Origin: Candidatus Bathyarchaeia archaeon
Lineage (GTDB): Archaea > Thermoproteota > Bathyarchaeia > Bathyarchaeales > Bathycorpusculaceae
Assembly (NCBI GenBank): GCA_038728085.1
Contig: JAVYUU010000002.1
Span: 223,271-287,270, forward strand
DNA: 64,000 bases
Direction: 5' to 3'
Shown here: positions 5,971 to 14,269 of the stretch, one piece after another
Layout: every line of letters starts with the position of its first letter
How positions within the stretch are numbered: position 1 is the first letter of the stretch
Position numbers and translations under genes: made by a program
Notes under the pieces: generated by a model
Seen by the model: the letters and a program-made list of their open reading frames with translations, nothing else
What the model was told of the DNA's origin: nothing
The model's database searches: none

Positions 5971-6660
5971 TCATGGAAGGGTTAAAACTTCAACTTTTAC
6001 TCTGCTGCCATCTTTTAGGTTAAGGTGTTTTCTTAGGCATGTGGGGGCGATTAGCTCTATTACAGAGGTATCGTAGTGGCTTCTTATAGCTGCCACAAGG
6101 GCGCCCTTAACCTTGTTTTCTATTATGGCGGGATAGCATTTCACTGGTCCAAAAGTGCGGTCTTCGCTTTTGAAGCCCTCAATCTCTATGGCTGGGTAAG
6201 CCTCCAATTCAAGGCGGGTTTTAACGTCGTAATCCGATAGGAGTTTTAGGTTTAGTGTTCCCGGGTAGGGGTCGAAGCCAAGCTTCTCAATAAACTGCCG
6301 CCTATAATGGTCTCTTGTCACATAGTAGGCGCCTTCTCCCAGCCCGGTGAAAACCACGCCTTCAAGGGTGACTGATGGCGGGTAGGCGGTTTCCATTAGA
6401 AAGCGTAGGTTTGCATAAAGCCTCTTAAGCTGGTTTACACCGGCTTCGGCGATTTGCACTAGGCAGCCCTCCGGCGTTATAGTGCGTTTAATCCAGCCTC
6501 TATGTTCAAGCTCGATTAGGTGGCGGGAGGCTGACTGCTGCGAGACACCCAATTTTCTGGCAAGAAATTCTGTGGAGATTTTTGCTGTTCTCCTGTGGGC
6601 GCCCATCTCGGCCAACTTCAAAAGCGTGTAGAGGTGTCGCCATTCCCGCCTTTCGCTCAT
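5971..6660 (-). CDS. ribK: CTP-dependent riboflavin kinase with N-terminal HTH domain
   Basis: A 229-aa two-domain protein. Residues 1-90 are a winged helix-turn-helix (V-S-Q-Q-S-A-S-R-H-L-I-E-L), and residues 95-229 are the archaeal riboflavin kinase domain that phosphorylates riboflavin with CTP; G-E-G-A-Y-Y-V, F-D-P-Y-P-G-T-L-N-L-K-L and the C-terminal L-R-x-H-L-N-L-K-D-G signature are present. The HTH probably lets the enzyme repress riboflavin genes. It is convergent with ribL, with 12 nt between stops. It has its own promoter region shared with the end of the pilus locus. Confidence 0.92.
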   Translation of the reverse strand: MSERREWRHLYTLLKLAEMGAHRRTAKISTEFLARKLGVSQQSASRHLIELEHRGWIKRTITPEGCLVQIAEAGVNQLKRLYANLRFLMETAYPPSVTLEGVVFTGLGEGAYYVTRDHYRRQFIEKLGFDPYPGTLNLKLLSDYDVKTRLELEAYPAIEIEGFKSEDRTFGPVKCYPAIIENKVKGALVAAIRSHYDTSVIELIAPTCLRKHLNLKDGSRVKVEVLTLP

Positions 6661-6724
6661 ACCCTTAGCCCTTCGCTTCCCATTTAAGGGTAGGTGTCTC
6701 CATATTTAAAGAACACGAAAGTGA

Positions 6725-7492
6725 CTAGGCTTGGCTGCACGTGGCGTTTGCTACAACAAAAATGTTGCGGGCGTCAGCCATTTGTACTGAAACACGCACG
6801 GCATCGGAGCTTGTTGCCACAGTGAAGGATATAAGGTATGTGCCGCTACCACAATCCACAATGTATGGGTTTTGAACGGGCAGCCAGACTTCGGGGGTCT
6901 GCTCCCAATAGACAGCTGCCTGTTTGGCTGCAGCAGGCTTGTTCTCGTTGAAAATTCTGCATGTTAAATTTACGGTTTTAATGGACTTGTTTTCGTTGGC
7001 TCTGTAGTAGCCTTCAACCATTAGGGTGGTTGTCACGTTTATGGCGCCGTTTATGACTAGACTGGATTTGGACTCAAAAATTTTAAGCGTGTATAGGACG
7101 TGGGCGCTTGAAACGCCGAGTCCAAGGCTGCTCCATGAAATCTTCACGCCATCCTCGTATCCTCCGCCGTCCAAAAGCGTGTAGCGAATTTGGCATGGCT
7201 GCTGGGGTTGCAACCGCATGTAAGCGCCTGCTAACATGTCAAGGTTTTTCGCTAGAGCCGTTTTCTGTCCACCAGCCGTGATGTTGGCGAGGGCGCTTAC
7301 CACGGCATTTCTTAAACCAGTTTTTAAGGCTAGAGCTAGCTCGGCGGTGGGGCTGCTTTCCACGTTTTGGCTTTCAGCGGCAAGCTCGTAGACGTAGATT
7401 GATGTGGAGGCTATTAGGATGGCGATGGCTAGGGCTGCCACTATCAAAAGTTGCCCAGAAGAGTTAGCTCCAAACGTTTTGGCAGTCTTCAT
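6725..7492 (-). CDS. Pilin-like secreted protein (last gene of pilus operon)
   Basis: A 255-aa protein. I choose ATG at 7492, which overlaps the upstream stop (TAATG); the longer frame adds 22 basic residues inside the upstream gene. After a short N-terminus with K-T-F-G-A-N-S-S-G-Q there is one hydrophobic helix (about 13-35) typical of pilin-fold proteins, then a beta-rich, N-x-S/T-rich ectodomain suggesting glycosylation. It has no recognised named family. Position at the end of an operon with an assembly ATPase and platform protein makes it a minor pilin or tip/adhesion subunit. Confidence 0.65.
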   Translation of the reverse strand: MKTAKTFGANSSGQLLIVAALAIAILIASTSIYVYELAAESQNVESSPTAELALALKTGLRNAVVSALANITAGGQKTALAKNLDMLAGAYMRLQPQQPCQIRYTLLDGGGYEDGVKISWSSLGLGVSSAHVLYTLKIFESKSSLVINGAINVTTTLMVEGYYRANENKSIKTVNLTCRIFNENKPAAAKQAAVYWEQTPEVWLPVQNPYIVDCGSGTYLISFTVATSSDAVRVSVQMADARNIFVVANATCSQA

Positions 7493-7914
7493 TATTTCGC
7501 CACCGCCAAGCACAGATAAATTACGTAAACGCAGAACTCGCAGCCTTGGCTTGTGCAAACATACCTCACGAGAGTTATTTCTTGACTTTTTGAGCCTCCA
7601 TTGGAAATTGTTTCCGTGTTAATCTGCCGCATTTGGCTGTCGTAGATGGTTAAGTTGAAGATTACGCCTGTTGGCAGCAGTAGGTTTAGGGCTTCTCTAA
7701 GCCCAGACCAGTTGCCGGCGGTTATGTAGGCGGCTAGGCTTCCATCGGAGTCTAACTGCAAAAGTGCCTGCATGCCAATGGAGGCTAGACTGTTGTCTGT
7801 TTGGGGGCTTACACTTTTGGTTGCTAGGTTCGCCGAGATGGTTAGGGCTGAAAAGATTATGAATATGGCTAGGAAAGCCTCAATAACCCGAATTTGCCCA
7901 TGATTTTGTCCCAT
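7492..7914 (-). CDS. Pilin-like membrane-anchored protein
   Basis: A 140-aa protein starting at ATG 7914, overlapping the upstream stop (ATGA); the 11 upstream residues of the longer frame are not needed. The N-terminus M-G-Q-N-H-G-Q-I-R-V-I-E is followed by a 20-residue hydrophobic helix, with Glu at the position of the conserved Glu5 of type IV pilins (I-R-V-I-E-A-F-L). The ectodomain is short, with several Cys residues near the C-terminus that could form disulphides. Likely a minor pilin or pseudopilin of the same pilus; no named family. Confidence 0.65.
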   Translation of the reverse strand: MGQNHGQIRVIEAFLAIFIIFSALTISANLATKSVSPQTDNSLASIGMQALLQLDSDGSLAAYITAGNWSGLREALNLLLPTGVIFNLTIYDSQMRQINTETISNGGSKSQEITLVRYVCTSQGCEFCVYVIYLCLAVAK

Positions 7915-8969
7915 CACGTCTTTGGTCCTCCAATGAAAATTGTACATTTGTATATTCCATAGCCAATGCTGACAAGGTGCTCGAAGGCGTAAACGTCTGA
8001 AGCACTCCTTAAACTTGTGAAGTCAACGCCTGCATGGATGGGAATCTGCGGATAAACTGTCCACTCTGCGAAATGCCGTGTAGAGTCTAAGCCAAAAACC
8101 ATAAGCACTGTGGGACTTGCATCAGTGAATTCTGGAATTCTAAAGGTGTTGCTTCCAGTTTGCGTCAACTGCCACAAGCCGTTGAATGTTAGGGCATAGG
8201 CGCCTGTCAAAACCGCCCCGCTACTGGTCGGCTTGACGATCAACGTGTGGTTTATCGGTGATAGCTTCAAAAATGCGCCTCTTGGAAACAGCCAACCCTG
8301 AACGGTTAGAGGATAAACGCTGTAGGAGACTATGCGGCTGTTGCATGTGGATTTTGCAAAAACAACAAGCAGTGCCGGGCTTTCAAGGCTTGTTGGAACC
8401 GTTATGTTGAAGTTTACTCTTCCACCAGTGTTTTGAAGGGTATACGCCCGTAGAAGGTTCTCCGCCAGAACAAACGCCTTTAGGCTTGTGGAAACTGGTG
8501 AACCTTCATCCCTTTTTGTCGCAGCTTGAAACATATAGATGGTTTCGTCTGAATCTTGGATAACCGATGTTAGGTTTAGCTCCACATTGAAAACCGGCTT
8601 AATTTCAATTCTAAACGAGAGGTCTGGCGACCTTAGGCTCGTGAATATTTGGGCATAGCTTAAACAGTAGATGTTTTCGCTATTCAACCTTGAAACCTTG
8701 TCCACATCGAGAGCATAGGGACTCTCCGCTACAGCGTCGGCTAAGCCAAACTCTTCTGGAACGGTCTGCCCATCCTGCCCCCAGTCAGCTGGTCTTCCAG
8801 CATGAAGCAGTACATGCTTGGCGATTTCGCCGAATCTCTGGGCGGCTTCATGACTAGCCATCGTGTTTACAAGGGGTTGGAAGATTCTGGCTGTGGCGCT
8901 CATGGCTGAAAGAACCAGCAAAACCATGAGCGAACATGCGAAAAAAGTGTCTATGGATACGGCGGGCAT
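7914..8969 (-). CDS. Pseudopilin-like protein with large ectodomain
   Basis: A 351-aa protein. The N-terminus M-P-A-V-S-I-D-T-F-F-A is followed immediately by a hydrophobic helix (about 12-30), with no basic leader peptide; the similarly arranged 153-aa protein later in the operon starts M-P-A-I-T-P-A. The remainder is beta-rich with many N-x-S/T sites. It overlaps its downstream neighbour and lies 16 nt after the platform gene. Likely a large minor pilin or a surface subunit; function not established. Confidence 0.6.
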   Translation of the reverse strand: MPAVSIDTFFACSLMVLLVLSAMSATARIFQPLVNTMASHEAAQRFGEIAKHVLLHAGRPADWGQDGQTVPEEFGLADAVAESPYALDVDKVSRLNSENIYCLSYAQIFTSLRSPDLSFRIEIKPVFNVELNLTSVIQDSDETIYMFQAATKRDEGSPVSTSLKAFVLAENLLRAYTLQNTGGRVNFNITVPTSLESPALLVVFAKSTCNSRIVSYSVYPLTVQGWLFPRGAFLKLSPINHTLIVKPTSSGAVLTGAYALTFNGLWQLTQTGSNTFRIPEFTDASPTVLMVFGLDSTRHFAEWTVYPQIPIHAGVDFTSLRSASDVYAFEHLVSIGYGIYKCTIFIGGPKT

Positions 8970-8985
8970 AGGCTTCCCACGCCTC

Positions 8986-10491
8986 TTAGGCTTGAGCGGT
9001 CAAGCCAAGCATTCCTCCCAGTAGGCTCTGGGAGAGCGCCAGTGAAATGTGCGCCGTTAAGACAAGCATGGCTGAATACTTGAAGCCAGCTGCAAAAGTG
9101 CCCTCATTCACCTTGCCCACAAAAAAGCCTGAAAGCCAACACTGCAGCAGTATGCCAAGCGAGAAAATGTTCATCTGCTCCTGCAAAACAAAGAAGGGCA
9201 TAGGCGTAGCCCCTGGAAGCGAGAGGCTGGTTAAGGCGTAAACCGTCAAAGCCACCATAGTGGTTGTTAAGGCTATCAGAACACTCCAGATGAAAGCCAA
9301 AATCACATAGGGCCTTAGGAGAGCTTTCTTGTTAACCTCCACATCCTTCTGTTTCTCGCTATACTCCGTTAGAATTTCGAGGGCTAAGCTGGAGCCTCCC
9401 CCAGTCTTTATGGTTTCCACCAGAATTAGAAAGTTCACGAGAACCGGCCAATTCTGAATCTTCCTCTTAACGCTTCCAAAAATCTTCCGCAGGGGGACAC
9501 CCCACTCCATCTGGCTTCTTATAAGCGTTAAAACTTCCGAGAACTTGCCGTAGCCAGGGCGTCCAGCAGCGTGGATTATACTTTTCTCCGGGGAAAGCCC
9601 TGTTTTCCGCGCTTCAGTCACATCCCTCAAAAAGCTTGGCATGGCGTTTTCAGCCGCATTGTTTATCCTAGCTATTTCCATGTATACGCCCGCCGCTGGA
9701 ATGGAGATTGTTAGGAGGCAAGCCGTCACCACGAGGGGGGCAACTTGCGGCGCTGTCAGGTATTTAAGCTGTGGCATGGTGAAGGCCAGCGCTAGGAATG
9801 CTGCGGAGCCTATGGCGGCTATTACGGCCACTTGATATGGCTTTTTGATTCCCACGAGGTTGCCTTTTCTTTCTATGTGGGCGAAAATCATGAAAATCAC
9901 CGAGATAAATGGCGTCAAGACAAATATGAGGAGGCATACAACCTCCGTTGGTAGACCCGGCGCCCCGGAAGCCCTCATGGGGTCGAAGATGGCTGTTGAT
10001 GAGAAGATTATGAAGAGGATGTAGGAGCAAAGCGTCACGATAAGCATGACGGCGTAAGCCTCCACGAGGGTTCCAAGCCTTTCGATGCTTCGAAGGGCAG
10101 CGGCGCTTTGAATCTCGAAAATGGAGCGAAGCTTGCTTCTCAAATAATTGACGATATTGCCGCCGCTTCTGACGGCTGAAACATAACCCAGCAGGAATTC
10201 ACGGTAAACCTTAGACTTGGTTTTTTCAGCTCTCTTCTGCATGACCGTCAGTGGGTCGTAGCCCAAAACCTCCACTTGGCGCACAACCTCTTTGGCTTCC
10301 TTCTGGAACGTGGGTAAGTGCTCGACGCCGCGGAGCTTCCTCCAACTCTCGTAGAGGGTGACACCGCTTGCCGCCAATATGGTGAAGAGCAATGCTGCAA
10401 AGGGCAGCTCCCGGTTTATTTCGCTTGTATCCTCCTCCACGAAGCGGCTTAAAATGCGCCCGAAAATTTTCGGTTTAAACGATGCTTGCAT
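8986..10491 (-). CDS. Type IV pilus/archaellum-type platform protein (T2SSF family)
   Basis: A 501-aa polytopic membrane protein of the FlaJ/TadC (GspF) class. It shows two related cytoplasmic-plus-membrane modules: around residues 60-160 and around 275-400, each with helical T2SSF features (for example A-V-R-S-G-G-N-I-V and T-E-A-R-K-T-G-L-S-P-E-K-S), and about eight to nine hydrophobic segments. It forms the inner-membrane platform on which the ATPase drives pilin assembly. The ATPase gene ends 3 nt upstream, and the two are always paired in such systems. Confidence 0.88.
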   Translation of the reverse strand: MQASFKPKIFGRILSRFVEEDTSEINRELPFAALLFTILAASGVTLYESWRKLRGVEHLPTFQKEAKEVVRQVEVLGYDPLTVMQKRAEKTKSKVYREFLLGYVSAVRSGGNIVNYLRSKLRSIFEIQSAAALRSIERLGTLVEAYAVMLIVTLCSYILFIIFSSTAIFDPMRASGAPGLPTEVVCLLIFVLTPFISVIFMIFAHIERKGNLVGIKKPYQVAVIAAIGSAAFLALAFTMPQLKYLTAPQVAPLVVTACLLTISIPAAGVYMEIARINNAAENAMPSFLRDVTEARKTGLSPEKSIIHAAGRPGYGKFSEVLTLIRSQMEWGVPLRKIFGSVKRKIQNWPVLVNFLILVETIKTGGGSSLALEILTEYSEKQKDVEVNKKALLRPYVILAFIWSVLIALTTTMVALTVYALTSLSLPGATPMPFFVLQEQMNIFSLGILLQCWLSGFFVGKVNEGTFAAGFKYSAMLVLTAHISLALSQSLLGGMLGLTAQA

Positions 10492-10494
10492 TTT

Positions 10495-12093
10495 TCACCA
10501 CCCGCCCTTCTCGAGGAACTCCCGCTGGAAGAGCTCGGGGTTATTGTAGTATTTGCTTAGGACTTTGTTGACGCTTCGGTAGTCGCGGATGCCGTGCTCC
10601 ACCATGTGGGCTAGAACCCGCTTGCGGTACTCTAGCTCGTCCAGAAGCCTTTCCACTGGGATGTCGAGGCTTGCGGCCATCTTCCTCAGAAGGTAGCTTT
10701 CCCGCAGATTTTCGCGGAACATGTCTGTGGAGGGGTTCCAGCTGAAAACCTCCTGGTAGCTGTTGTAGTCCTTGATTTCCGTGACGCTGACGAATTTTCT
10801 GCTTGAAAGCCTCCTTCCAGACTCGAGGAAAACGGGCGCCCGCACATGCTTGACCGTTATGACACAGTTCATAAGCGGAATAATGGACGGCGGTATGTTC
10901 ATAGGAGGCTGCGTAAGCCGTTTAATGGCTGTGTCCACGTCCTCAGCGTGCAAAGTGCAAAGTCCACCATGGCCCGTGGCAAGCGCTTGAAACAGCACGT
11001 AGGCTTCTTCTCCTCGGACCTCGCCCACGATTATGAGGTCTGGGCGGTGGCGCACCGCCGACTTGATTAGGTCGTATAGGGTGATTTCGCCTTCGCTTTC
11101 CGGTCCGAAGCCTGAACGCGCTATTGTGGATGTCCAGTTTTCATGGGGCAGGTTTATTTCGGCAACCTCTTCCACCGAGATGATTTTGTAGCTTGGTTTT
11201 ATGAGGCATGCAATGGCGTTTAGGGCTGTGGTTTTTCCGGCGCCTGTAGCCCCGATAATCATGACGGACATTTTGTTTTCCATTAAAAGCCAAAGGTAGG
11301 CGGCGATGCTTTCGTTTATGGTTTCGTTTTCAATTAGGTCTATTATGGTGAAGGGGTCTCTGCGGAACTTGCGGATGGTGAAGGCCGTCCCATAGGGCGT
11401 GGTTTCCCTTCCAAAGGAGACTGCCAAACGATGTTTTTCTGGAAGCGTCACATCCACTATTGGGTAGGCTATGCTCACGTGTTTGCCGGACTTGTGCACC
11501 ATACGCATGACGAAGTCTTCAAGCTCCTGCTCGTCTCGGAAGACGATGTTGGTTTTGAGGTTCTCGTATTTACGGTGCCATAGATAGACGGGTTTGCTGA
11601 CGCCGCTGCAGCCAATATCCTCCACATAATCATCGTACATTAGCGGGTCTATCTTGCCGTAGCCCACAATGTCCCTTTCAAGATAGTAGAGGATTTTCCG
11701 CACTCCGACGGAGGATATGCCCTCTAGCACCTTCCTGTGTTTGGCGAGGATGGAGGGCATCTGCCTCCGGAAAGATTCAGCCAGCGTCTCCTCGCCCTCG
11801 GGAGCTTGAAGCTCGAATTCCAAGATGTTTCTCAGTCGAGTATAGCCTTCCCGCTCCTCCCTTGAGAGGGGAAGCTCGTCCAGAACGTACATGTACTCAA
11901 AGGTTTCCTCATTTTGGACAATAGCCGCATAGGAGAAGGGCGGCTTAAGCGGGTAATATTCTACTTCCACATAGCCCTCGGGAACGCTCCACCTTTGGGC
12001 TTCAAGCACGCCGGCTAGCTCAGCTTCATCCCAAAACTTGTCCCTAGTCTCCTGTTTCTCAGCGTCCTTCCAAAGTTTCAAATTAAACTTCAA
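10495..12093 (-). CDS. Type II/IV secretion ATPase of the pilus (FlaI/GspE-like)
   Basis: A 532-aa hexameric assembly ATPase. The Walker A G-A-T-G-A-G-K-T lies around residue 280, followed by the Asp box (I-S-V-E-E-V-A-E-I), the Walker B region (L-I-I-V-G-E-V-R-G-E-E) and the His box (A-T-G-H-G-G-L-C-T-L-H-A-E). An N-terminal domain of about 200 residues is of the archaeal FlaI/TadA type. It powers pilin polymerisation with the adjacent platform protein. No retraction ATPase or prepilin peptidase is visible in the window. Confidence 0.92.
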   Translation of the reverse strand: MKFNLKLWKDAEKQETRDKFWDEAELAGVLEAQRWSVPEGYVEVEYYPLKPPFSYAAIVQNEETFEYMYVLDELPLSREEREGYTRLRNILEFELQAPEGEETLAESFRRQMPSILAKHRKVLEGISSVGVRKILYYLERDIVGYGKIDPLMYDDYVEDIGCSGVSKPVYLWHRKYENLKTNIVFRDEQELEDFVMRMVHKSGKHVSIAYPIVDVTLPEKHRLAVSFGRETTPYGTAFTIRKFRRDPFTIIDLIENETINESIAAYLWLLMENKMSVMIIGATGAGKTTALNAIACLIKPSYKIISVEEVAEINLPHENWTSTIARSGFGPESEGEITLYDLIKSAVRHRPDLIIVGEVRGEEAYVLFQALATGHGGLCTLHAEDVDTAIKRLTQPPMNIPPSIIPLMNCVITVKHVRAPVFLESGRRLSSRKFVSVTEIKDYNSYQEVFSWNPSTDMFRENLRESYLLRKMAASLDIPVERLLDELEYRKRVLAHMVEHGIRDYRSVNKVLSKYYNNPELFQREFLEKGGW

Positions 12094-12100
12094 TTCCTTT

Positions 12101-12562
12101 TCACGCCTCCCCTTGGCTTGAACCCGAAATAGTGATTCTGGGAGCTTTCACACCCACGGAGCATGTTAGGCGGATAAGCCCATAACCGCTAACATAAAAG
12201 CCTGAAACCTCAGCCTTGCATGGCAGATAAACATGTAGTGCACTGTTTTCGATTGGAGTGTTTCCGAATCCTCCCTCCAGCCAAGCCCTAGCCGAGTCGT
12301 TTCTGAAACTGAGCCAGTACTGCCTGCCGCCTATGCTTGGCGGTGCATATATTAGGGTTTCAGCTGAAGCGTTTATGGTTGAAGCCATTGTTAGGAGTTT
12401 TGTGGTTTCCGCAGCCACGCGGTTCGCTAAATCCTCGAGTTTCCTGGTTTCAGAGGAAAGCCGTATAGCATTGGCATAATCCATAAACGAGACTAGAAGG
12501 ATGCTGGAGACGGCGATTAGGGCGAAGAAAGTGTAGAGATAGGCGGGCGTTATGGCTGGCAT
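12101..12562 (-). CDS. Pseudopilin-like protein
   Basis: A 153-aa protein starting M-P-A-I-T-P-A with a hydrophobic helix at about 8-27 and a small ectodomain with two Cys residues. It is like the larger 351-aa protein at 7914-8969 in lacking a basic leader. The stop of the upstream gene is 1 nt away, and the ATPase starts 7 nt downstream. Its place directly before the ATPase suggests a core minor pilin required for assembly; this is inference. Confidence 0.6.
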   Translation of the reverse strand: MPAITPAYLYTFFALIAVSSILLVSFMDYANAIRLSSETRKLEDLANRVAAETTKLLTMASTINASAETLIYAPPSIGGRQYWLSFRNDSARAWLEGGFGNTPIENSALHVYLPCKAEVSGFYVSGYGLIRLTCSVGVKAPRITISGSSQGEA

Positions 12563-12563
12563 C

Positions 12564-13364
12564 CTATGAACTCACCACCTGAAAGACAACATGGCAAATG
12601 TAGACCTCAACATTCACAATGGCGCCTTCCAAGGTGCATTCTATTGGAAGCCAAACCCTCGCCTCAAACCCATCATAGACGGCCTCTAGGGCAAGAAGGG
12701 AAACCGTCCCTTCAAAAGTGAAAGAGTGCACGGTGGAAGCAACTTTGGCGGCTGAAACCTTGAGGTTGAAGCCTCCGCCCAAAGTCAAGGGCTGCGTTTT
12801 GTTTAGGCTTATAATGTATATGCGTATAATGTTGTAGGCTTTCCCATCCCTAATGCTGGAAGCCAAGACCGTGGCGGCTGGGCGATAACGCAAAACAAAC
12901 TGTTGAACGCTTCCATTTCTGGCAAAAAACAGCTGGGATTGAGTGGAGCCACCAAATCCAACGAGGGCTCTGCCGTCGCCTCGAACAAAAGTGCCCTCCA
13001 TGCTTTCATGCAAAGCGCTCAACGCGTAGAGAACCCTCCCCACAGAACCATTAAAAACCAAGGTGGAAAAGCCGCCGCCATCCGCAAGCCTCAAAACAAG
13101 GGTTCCAGCGTTAGGCTCAGTTTGGAAAATGCCGCCGCAATCCTCCATATAAACGGTTCTTGAAGCTCCAATATTCCAAGCCACAAGGCGAACAGCATCA
13201 TCCAAAGCCTGCATATTCCGCCTAGCAACAGCCACCCCAAAAGCAGCACCCTCAACCCTCAACCGAGCCACAGCAAAACCATAAGCCACAGAAACCAAAA
13301 CCAAAAGCGAACCAAACAATATGAGGTAGGTTACCGGAACAGCCAAACCCCGCCTCGAAACCAC
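12564..13364 (-). CDS. Class III signal-peptide pilin-like protein
   Basis: A 266-aa protein if translation starts at GTG 13364, giving V-V-S-R-R-G-L-A-V-P-V-T-Y followed by a 20-residue hydrophobic helix: a basic residue, Gly, then hydrophobic core, as required by archaeal prepilin peptidase. The longer open frame (to 13505) would run across the 25-nt inverted repeat at 13461-13485, which I take as regulatory. The ectodomain is beta-rich and Gly-rich. Likely a second pilin with its own promoter; ATG at 13424 is an alternative start. Confidence 0.6.
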   Translation of the reverse strand: MVSRRGLAVPVTYLILFGSLLVLVSVAYGFAVARLRVEGAAFGVAVARRNMQALDDAVRLVAWNIGASRTVYMEDCGGIFQTEPNAGTLVLRLADGGGFSTLVFNGSVGRVLYALSALHESMEGTFVRGDGRALVGFGGSTQSQLFFARNGSVQQFVLRYRPAATVLASSIRDGKAYNIIRIYIISLNKTQPLTLGGGFNLKVSAAKVASTVHSFTFEGTVSLLALEAVYDGFEARVWLPIECTLEGAIVNVEVYICHVVFQVVSS

Positions 13365-13460
13365 GAACCCCCCAAACCCTTTCCCAGACAACACTAGACA
13401 GTCTACTCTCCTGCAAATAGCCATCAACAAACCTTTCACAACCCTGAAAAGATAAGACAG

Positions 13461-13485
13461 TGTGCGTAGTTTTGTTCTACACATA
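13461..13485 (-). promoter_or_regulatory. Copy 1 of a duplicated 25-nt inverted repeat in the pilus locus
   Basis: On the plus strand TGTGCGTAG, a 7-nt spacer, CTACACATA. The arms are identical to copy 2 at 14130-14154 while the spacers differ completely (TTTTGTT versus AACAGAG). It lies about 100 nt upstream of the GTG chosen for the 266-aa pilin-like gene. Conserved arms with a free spacer suggest a dimeric regulator or a structured leader. Confidence 0.6.
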
Positions 13486-13541
13486 GAATCAGTACAAAAA
13501 ATCAAGACAGCAGTTCCAGAAAAAGAAAAATGGATAGAGGG

Positions 13542-14078
13542 TTATGCGCTGCTAGGTTCTATGTAGGCTTCGACGTTTGTCTCTTTATAGTACTGAGCGT
13601 TAGCAGTGAACACCACAACGCTAATGGATACTCCGATGTCGCTGGTTGATATGTGAGGCATACCGAATAGATAGATCACCATACGCGTGCCAGAAGGCAG
13701 CACTAGGTATTCACCACTTTTGACATCACTGAAATTACCCCAACTAGAAACATCCGACTTTGAGGCATATTTAGGATCAATCATTTTCGTTGTAATGTTG
13801 TACCAAATTTCTTGGGGTTCTACACCTCTGATTGTTATTTTGTTTATGACCGCGTCGCGCCCACCTGTGTTTGTTATTACGAAGGCTGCTGATGCTGTGC
13901 CGCTTGAGCTGCACCATACGTGGAGGTTTGTTATTTGGAGGCTTTCTTCTTGTACGCGGGTGGTTGTGACGTTTATGGCGTAGAAGGTGACGACGGTTGC
14001 TAGGAGCACTGAAACCACTAGAATAATGAGCGTTGTTACCACTGTGCTTAGGGCTTTCCTATTCTTTAGCAGCTTCAT
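13542..14078 (-). CDS. Archaeal type IV major pilin
   Basis: A 178-aa preprotein from ATG 14078: M-K-L-L-K-N-R-K-A then a hydrophobic helix beginning L-S-T-V-V, a textbook class III signal peptide in which peptidase cuts after K-A/R-K-A and the hydrophobic helix becomes the filament core. The ectodomain of about 140 residues is beta-rich with N-x-S/T sites. The 25 residues of the longer frame fall inside the promoter region with copy 2 of the inverted repeat. It is the first gene of the minus-strand operon and the likely major filament subunit. Confidence 0.85.
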   Translation of the reverse strand: MKLLKNRKALSTVVTTLIILVVSVLLATVVTFYAINVTTTRVQEESLQITNLHVWCSSSGTASAAFVITNTGGRDAVINKITIRGVEPQEIWYNITTKMIDPKYASKSDVSSWGNFSDVKSGEYLVLPSGTRMVIYLFGMPHISTSDIGVSISVVVFTANAQYYKETNVEAYIEPSSA

Positions 14079-14129
14079 TCTCTTTTCGCTCCGTGTCTGC
14101 AATTTCCGCCATGTTTTAATATGATGGTT

Positions 14130-14154
14130 TGTGCGTAGAACAGAGCTACACATA
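14130..14154 (-). promoter_or_regulatory. Copy 2 of the duplicated 25-nt inverted repeat, upstream of the major pilin
   Basis: TGTGCGTAG, 7-nt spacer AACAGAG, CTACACATA on the plus strand, with arms identical to copy 1 at 13461-13485. It lies 52-76 nt upstream of the pilin ATG at 14078. Within a copy the two arms pair except for one mismatch and one G-T pair. Confidence 0.6.
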
Positions 14155-14182
14155 CCCGTTCAACAGTTCAACACAAAGTCAA

Positions 14183-14200
14183 GTTTAAACATGTTTAAAC
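14183..14200. promoter_or_regulatory. 18-nt palindrome between pilus operon and transporter gene
   Basis: GTTTAAACATGTTTAAAC is a perfect palindrome containing two TTTAAA elements. It lies in the 191-nt divergent intergenic region, about 105 nt upstream of the pilin start and 70 nt upstream of the ECF-type transporter start. It may be overlapping divergent TATA boxes or a regulator site. The GTTTAAAC unit also occurs twice at the left edge (56-104). Confidence 0.5.
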
Positions 14201-14269
14201 AATTCATAGGAAATTTTTATTTACTGAGCCGGCCAAACCACGCCTAGGGAACGCCGGGAGAGTTTGAGA

